A stretch of DNA of 5,170 nucleotides from Schlesneria sp. (GTDB lineage: Bacteria; Planctomycetota; Planctomycetia; Planctomycetales; Planctomycetaceae): the NCBI GenBank assembly GCA_025353525.1, contig JANXOO010001008.1, positions 1 through 5,170 on the forward strand, read 5' to 3'. The notes beneath the pieces are model-generated. The model had not been told where the DNA came from. It searched no databases and was given only the letters and a program-made list of their open reading frames with translations. Shown here piece after piece: positions 1-5,170 of this stretch. Numbering within the stretch: the stretch's first letter is position 1; every line of letters begins with the position of its first letter. The translations under genes were made by a program, and so were the position numbers.

Positions 1-60
1 AACGTGCCTCTTCCCCTTCCTTCTCTGTGCCTCGGCGTCTCTGTGGTAAAAAATCTTCGC
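1..60 (-). repeat. Partial copy of a CACAGAGA-type intergenic repeat
   Basis: On the minus strand the stretch from 47 leftward begins ACCACAGAGACGCCGAGG and continues with CACAGAGAAGG and a purine-rich run up to the window edge. One frame of this reads TTETPRHRE. From memory, the same short motif (variants such as TTETQRHRE, and the related HRGTEDTE) occurs in many spurious small 'hypothetical proteins' in planctomycetes and other environmental bacteria, and marks a dispersed non-coding repeat, not a gene. The A/T-rich step at 48-54 next to it is also usual for that repeat. The element is cut by the left edge, so its full length and its partner end cannot be seen. The family assignment rests on recall and not on a search. 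Confidence 0.5.
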
Positions 61-156
61 ATTTCTCTGCAGCATATCGCCGAGCAATTCAGTCAGTTTC
101 AGCTAAAATGGTTCCGACAGTAGATGATGCGCCGGTCCTTACGGAAGGTTGGCTTC
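61..156. other. Non-coding stretch between edge repeat and first hairpin
   Basis: Together with 1-60 and 157-268 this forms the 268-base gene-free left end of the window. I see no supported gene here. There are short local pairings: GGAAG (143-147) with CTTCC (153-157), or alternatively CCTT (137-140) with AAGG (145-148). The hexamer CGCCGG occurs at 130-135 and again at 165-170. A TAAAAT at 104-109 on the plus strand resembles a -10 box, but no matching -35 lies 16-18 bases upstream. No tRNA-like cloverleaf or known RNA consensus could be fitted. Confidence 0.4.
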
Positions 157-200
157 CTGCGGTACGCCGGGAATCGAATGTGAATTCGAGTTTACCGCAG
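157..200. repeat. Long imperfect inverted repeat / stem-loop
   Basis: The outer arms CTGCGGTA (157-164) and TACCGCAG (193-200) are perfect reverse complements over 8 bases. Inside them AATCGAAT (172-179) pairs with ATTCGA (184-189) plus TT (191-192), with G190 bulged. This gives about 16 pairs in all, with a 7-base bulge on one side (165-171) and a GTGA loop (180-183). As RNA it could form from either strand. It lies about 70 bases beyond the gyrB stop, past two terminator-like hairpins. It could be an extra termination or mRNA 3'-stabilising structure, part of a small RNA, or a mobile palindrome. Nothing in the sequence decides among these. Confidence 0.6.
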
Positions 201-217
201 TAATCTGCTTTCAATAA

Positions 218-245
218 ATTCCTCGTTTCCGGCCGCGCGAGGAAT
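218..245 (-). terminator. Second terminator-like hairpin after gyrB
   Basis: The arms ATTCCTCG (218-225) and CGAGGAAT (238-245) are perfect 8-base reverse complements around a 12-base loop rich in GC palindromes. Read on the minus strand, the direction of gyrB, the stem is followed by TTATTG, so the transcript has a short U-rich tail. It abuts the hairpin at 246-266 with no base between, giving a tandem pair. Likely an intrinsic terminator or backup terminator for the dnaN-dciA-gyrB transcript. Confidence 0.6.
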
Positions 246-266
246 AACGCCCGTTCTGCGGGCGTT
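246..266 (-). terminator. GC-rich hairpin directly after the gyrB stop codon
   Basis: AACGCCCG (246-253) and CGGGCGTT (259-266) form a perfect 8-base stem with a 5-base loop. The stem begins two bases after the gyrB TAG (271-269). On the minus strand the 3' side is only moderately T-rich (GTTATT). On the plus strand it runs into GTTTTC, a better U-tract. It therefore fits a bidirectional terminator: the end of gyrB from one side, and a block to any plus-strand transcript coming from the left. Confidence 0.7.
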
Positions 267-268
267 TT

Positions 269-3143
<2,875 letters not shown>

Positions 3144-3171
3144 GCGAGCGATCTTGCGAGAAACCTGAAAA

Positions 3172-4284
3172 CTAGCGATCACGGGACAATGGCATGACGA
3201 CGTATGTGAAATTGTCGTCCGTGGCCAGGGTCGCACGGTCGTCGTGACTGATCAGCTTCAAATGAAACTGTGACCCTGCATCGAGCACTTTCAAAAAATC
3301 AGCAACATAGCGGGGGTCGAATGTAATGGTGATTTCCGGACCATCGTAGGCGATCGGCATTTCGATTCGGGACTGGCCAATCTCGGCCGCCTGACTGTTC
3401 AGTTTCAATTTACCGGCACCGAAAACAAAGTCGACTCCGCGGCTTTCTTCACTCGTCACGATCATGGCTTGCCGGACGGCGGAATAGAACGGAGCAACCA
3501 CAAGATCGATTGTCGATACATGTGTCTCGGGAACGACCTTGCGGTAATCCGGAAATCGACCCTGGACGAGTTGGCTGGCAATCGTCGTTCCGCCACAACG
3601 GACGACGATATCATTCTGGTGCAATGCGATATGTGCTTCACCTGTTCCGTCACCCAGACTCTTTTCAATCAATCCCATCGCCTTTGAGGGGATAACCGGC
3701 GCAGCGGTGGGAATCTCGGGAGTGCCAATCATGGTTGACGCGGTGGTCACGACGGCCAGTCTTCGGCTGTCGGTCGCTGCCAGCGTGAACCGGTCGGCCC
3801 CCAGTTCCATCTGGATTCCGCCCAAAGCGTACCGGGTACTCTCGCTGTCAGTGGCGAAAATTGTCCGGCGAATCATGGTTCGGAGTGCAGCTGCCGGTAC
3901 AACGAAATAGTCGGTGTCTTCGAATGTCGCGACAGGGGGGAAGTCGGCAGGATCTTCAGCCGACAGCCGAAATTCGCTATAGCCACACCGAATCCACGTT
4001 GCGTCACTCGTGACTTCCAACTTGACGATATCGTCACTCAATTCGCGAAGAACCGCCAGGACCCGGGCCGTTGGAAGCAGCGCTTCACCTCGGGAGTCTG
4101 ACTGAACATCGGGTACGTCGCACCGCATCCCGATTTCACTGTCATTGCCTATCAACGTCGCCTTGCCGCCGCCAACTTGAAGTTTGACATTTTTAAGAAT
4201 GTCCTTCGTTGTGCGGGTCGGAACGACACCCATGACAGTCTGGAAAGCCGCCGTCAATGAATTTCTATGACAAGTCAATTGCAT
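3172..4284 (-). CDS. dnaN: DNA polymerase III subunit beta (sliding clamp)
   Basis: Ring-shaped dimeric clamp that tethers DNA polymerase III and other client proteins to DNA. Its 370 residues match the usual length of about 366-380 and the three-domain layout: I about 1-120, II about 127-245, III about 250-370. Recognisable landmarks are the N-terminal TRTTKDILKNVKLQ (23-36), RYALGG (151-156) and TDSRRLAVV (171-179), which line the client-binding pocket; RFPDY (243-247) at the domain II/III junction; and YVVMPL (361-366), where the pocket-forming C-terminus is extended by SRDR. The ATG at 4284 gives an N-terminus that aligns with the E. coli clamp start; its Shine-Dalgarno is weak (a GAGA placed too far upstream). 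Stop is TAG at 3174-3172. It leads the dciA-gyrB cluster. No dnaA lies directly upstream, where a membrane-fusion gene ends instead, and recF is absent downstream. Confidence 0.97.
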   Translation of the reverse strand: MQLTCHRNSLTAAFQTVMGVVPTRTTKDILKNVKLQVGGGKATLIGNDSEIGMRCDVPDVQSDSRGEALLPTARVLAVLRELSDDIVKLEVTSDATWIRCGYSEFRLSAEDPADFPPVATFEDTDYFVVPAAALRTMIRRTIFATDSESTRYALGGIQMELGADRFTLAATDSRRLAVVTTASTMIGTPEIPTAAPVIPSKAMGLIEKSLGDGTGEAHIALHQNDIVVRCGGTTIASQLVQGRFPDYRKVVPETHVSTIDLVVAPFYSAVRQAMIVTSEESRGVDFVFGAGKLKLNSQAAEIGQSRIEMPIAYDGPEITITFDPRYVADFLKVLDAGSQFHLKLISHDDRATLATDDNFTYVVMPLSRDR

Positions 4285-4331
4285 GGTATGAAACGTGTCT
4301 CGAGGAAAGAATGCAGCCCTGAATGCCGGTT

Positions 4332-4348
4332 GCGGGAAGAATCCCCGC
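4332..4348 (-). repeat. Small stem-loop in the dnaN leader
   Basis: GCGGGA (4332-4337) faces TCCCCGC (4342-4348), forming a 6-pair stem with one bulged C and a 4-base loop. It lies about 50 bases upstream of the dnaN start and 7 bases from the larger stem-loop at 4356-4388. On the minus strand no T-tract follows, so a terminator is unlikely. Short stems of this size arise by chance fairly often in GC-rich DNA. Confidence 0.35.
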
Positions 4349-4355
4349 TACGGTC

Positions 4356-4388
4356 GATGGATTCCAGGCATTCGCCTGGCATCCCATC
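4356..4388 (-). repeat. Long stem-loop upstream of dnaN
   Basis: CCAGGC (4364-4369) and GCCTGG (4374-4379) form a perfect inner stem around the loop ATTC. The pairing goes on past one mismatch (T4363/C4380) with GGAT (4359-4362) against ATCC (4381-4384), then past a bulged C4385 with GAT (4356-4358) against ATC (4386-4388). In total there are 13 pairs. On the minus strand no run of T follows, so it is not a standard intrinsic terminator. It stands about 70 bases before the dnaN ATG, probably within or next to the 5' leader. It may be an attenuator-like structure, a protein-binding palindrome, or one copy of a dispersed palindromic repeat. Confidence 0.6.
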
Positions 4389-4480
4389 AATGCGCCCACC
4401 GGATTTCAAACGGAAGAAATTTCCGCATCAGCACGACCGCAGATTGTAGCGGAAATGAACCGGAGACGCACCCGATCAGA

Positions 4481-4495
4481 CCCCGTCAACCGGGG
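4481..4495 (-). terminator. Weak terminator-like hairpin after the adaptor gene
   Basis: CCCCG (4481-4485) and CGGGG (4491-4495) pair perfectly around a 5-base loop, with a possible G-U pair added on the minus strand. The stem starts 11 bases after the TAA of the adaptor gene. The sequence after it (TCTGATC) has no U-tract, so termination would be weak or need Rho. Position favours a role at the 3' end of that gene; the structure alone is short enough to be chance. Confidence 0.35.
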
Positions 4496-4506
4496 CTCGG
4501 CACATT

Positions 4507-5170
4507 TTATGGCAAGAGCACCTTTACGCTCGATCCGATCGCCAGCCGGGGCCACAGCTTCCCGGCAGGTTCAATTTTCACTGCGACGAACGATTCATGC
4601 GAGTCGGCAATCGATGTCGTCTGTGGCGAAATGCTTGCGACGATCCCCATTCGCTGCTCGTGCATCGGGAAATAGAGCGTTACGCGGGATCCGTGATGCA
4701 CTTCGGACGCAAGTCCCGCCGGGATTTGAGCAACGATGTGCGGCTGCATATCGTCGAGAATCTCGATCAGCGTACCACCAGCCGACACGCGATCACCCGC
4801 CTGGAAACGGAATTCGCCCACGGTACCATACGTCGGGCTGGCCATCGTCAAATCTTCGAATTGACCTTCCAGAGCGGCCAGTTCGAGCTTTGCCCCCTTC
4901 AATCTCGCCTCGGCGACATCCGCACCCGATGACGCGCGGATTTTCGTTTCCAGCACCTTATCCAGTGCGTCGAGCTTCTTTAATCGCTCTTCGCAAAGTG
5001 CCAGTTGAGCGGCAAGAGCCTCTGCCGAGGCAGCCGCAGCGTCCTCGCGAAGCATTGCTTGCAAACGGCGATCGTCCGGTCGATGAAGCTCGAGCGAAAT
5101 CGAGCGAAACGGATGTTCGGCTTCGGCCAGCATGGGACCCAGGCCCGAATCAGCATTCATCAGGTGTTCG
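4507..5170 (-). CDS. Periplasmic adaptor / HlyD-type membrane fusion protein, C-terminal part
   Basis: The frame runs unbroken to the right edge, so the gene is cut at its 5' end: three codons (Glu-His-Leu) precede the first visible Met, and no signal peptide or membrane segment is in view. Counting from that Met, residues about 28-105 are Ala/Glu/Leu-rich and likely form the alpha-hairpin coiled coil. Residues 107-137 (ASPTYGTVGEF, then GDRVSAGGTLIEI) are the second half of a lipoyl-like barrel: the A-x-x-x-G-x-V pattern, then G-x-x-V-x-x-G-x-x-L. Residues about 140-217 form a beta-barrel domain (VAQIPAGLASEVHHGSRVTLYF, ending GSSVKVLLP at a TAA). Such proteins bridge an inner-membrane transporter to the outer envelope in efflux or type I secretion. 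The transporter partner is not in the window, so the substrate cannot be named. The call of the general family is fairly firm; RND versus ABC-linked HlyD is open. Confidence 0.8.
   Translation of the reverse strand, partial: EHLMNADSGLGPMLAEAEHPFRSISLELHRPDDRRLQAMLREDAAAASAEALAAQLALCEERLKKLDALDKVLETKIRASSGADVAEARLKGAKLELAALEGQFEDLTMASPTYGTVGEFRFQAGDRVSAGGTLIEILDDMQPHIVAQIPAGLASEVHHGSRVTLYFPMHEQRMGIVASISPQTTSIADSHESFVAVKIEPAGKLWPRLAIGSSVKVLLP

Larger units (their letters stand above)
4285..4506 (-). other. Gap between adaptor gene and dnaN, with structured dnaN leader
   Basis: This 222-base stretch separates two genes that read the same way, so it should hold the dnaN promoter. I could not place one firmly: TTGAAA (4409-4404 on the minus strand) followed 17 bases later by TGGGAT is a poor match to a sigma-70 pair. 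The stretch contains stem-loops at 4481-4495, 4356-4388 and 4332-4348, and a small palindrome GAAATTTC at 4416-4423. No DnaA box close to TTATCCACA was seen on either strand, so there is no support for a replication origin here. I see no small gene. Confidence 0.6.

Noticed and set aside
41..51. TGTGGTAAA resembling a reversed DnaA box
   Set aside because: Two mismatches in nine, a single occurrence, and it is part of the CACAGAGA-type repeat; no cluster of boxes or AT-rich unwinding stretch supports an origin.
131..200. Possible tRNA or signal recognition particle RNA, suggested by TTCGATTCC on the minus strand and GGAAGG on the plus strand
   Set aside because: The bases flanking the supposed T-loop do not form the required 5-pair stem, no anticodon arm with U33 fits, and the particle RNA core motif is not matched.
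3144..3236. Longer dciA starting at ATG 3236
   Set aside because: The extra residues lie within the conserved dnaN C-terminus, are rich in Ser, His and Cys, and have no counterpart in DUF721 proteins.
4381..4409. Candidate dnaN promoter TTGAAA - 17 bases - TGGGAT on the minus strand
   Set aside because: The -10 matches the consensus at only 3 of 6 positions and overlaps the stem-loop; too weak to annotate.
4295..4675. Plus-strand open frames across the dnaN-adaptor gap (also 4267-4449)
   Set aside because: They run through the stem-loops and into the antisense of the adaptor gene; composition is Arg/Ser/Pro-rich and shadow-like, with no family resemblance.

Overview
The window looks like a piece of a Planctomycetota chromosome. 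The evidence is the GyrB sequence, with its long tail insert and a C-terminal ending (LDVKDLDV) of the type I associate with planctomycetes; the order dnaN - dciA (DUF721) - gyrB with no recF between; and the weak or absent Shine-Dalgarno sites in front of two of the genes. The phylum is an inference from remembered family sequences, not from a search. All four genes lie on the minus strand, so they read from right to left.

Layout, right to left. At 4507-5170 is the C-terminal part of a periplasmic adaptor (HlyD / RND membrane-fusion family) whose 5' end lies beyond the window. A 222-base gap (4285-4506) follows. It holds a small hairpin just after the adaptor stop and two further stem-loops in front of dnaN; the larger has about 14 pairs and could also pair with sequence closer to the dnaN start. 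Then come dnaN (3172-4284, sliding clamp), a short dciA/DUF721 gene (2844-3143, probable replicative-helicase loader) and gyrB (269-2827, gyrase B subunit). They are packed with gaps of about 28 and 16 bases, as in an operon. gyrB starts with TTG behind a well-placed GGAG.

Left of gyrB, positions 1-268 hold no protein gene I can support. Two hairpins stand back to back immediately after the gyrB stop (246-266 and 218-245) and probably end the operon. A third, larger inverted repeat lies at 157-200. At the left edge is a piece that resembles a widespread intergenic repeat, whose reading on the minus strand gives TTETPRHRE.

The three core genes serve chromosome replication: DnaN holds the polymerase on DNA, DciA is expected to help place the DnaB helicase, and GyrB powers gyrase, which removes the supercoils made by fork movement. 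The adaptor gene is probably an unrelated neighbour. The coding part is ordinary housekeeping DNA. I found no convincing new protein system; the observations worth checking are in the two non-coding gaps and in details of GyrB.
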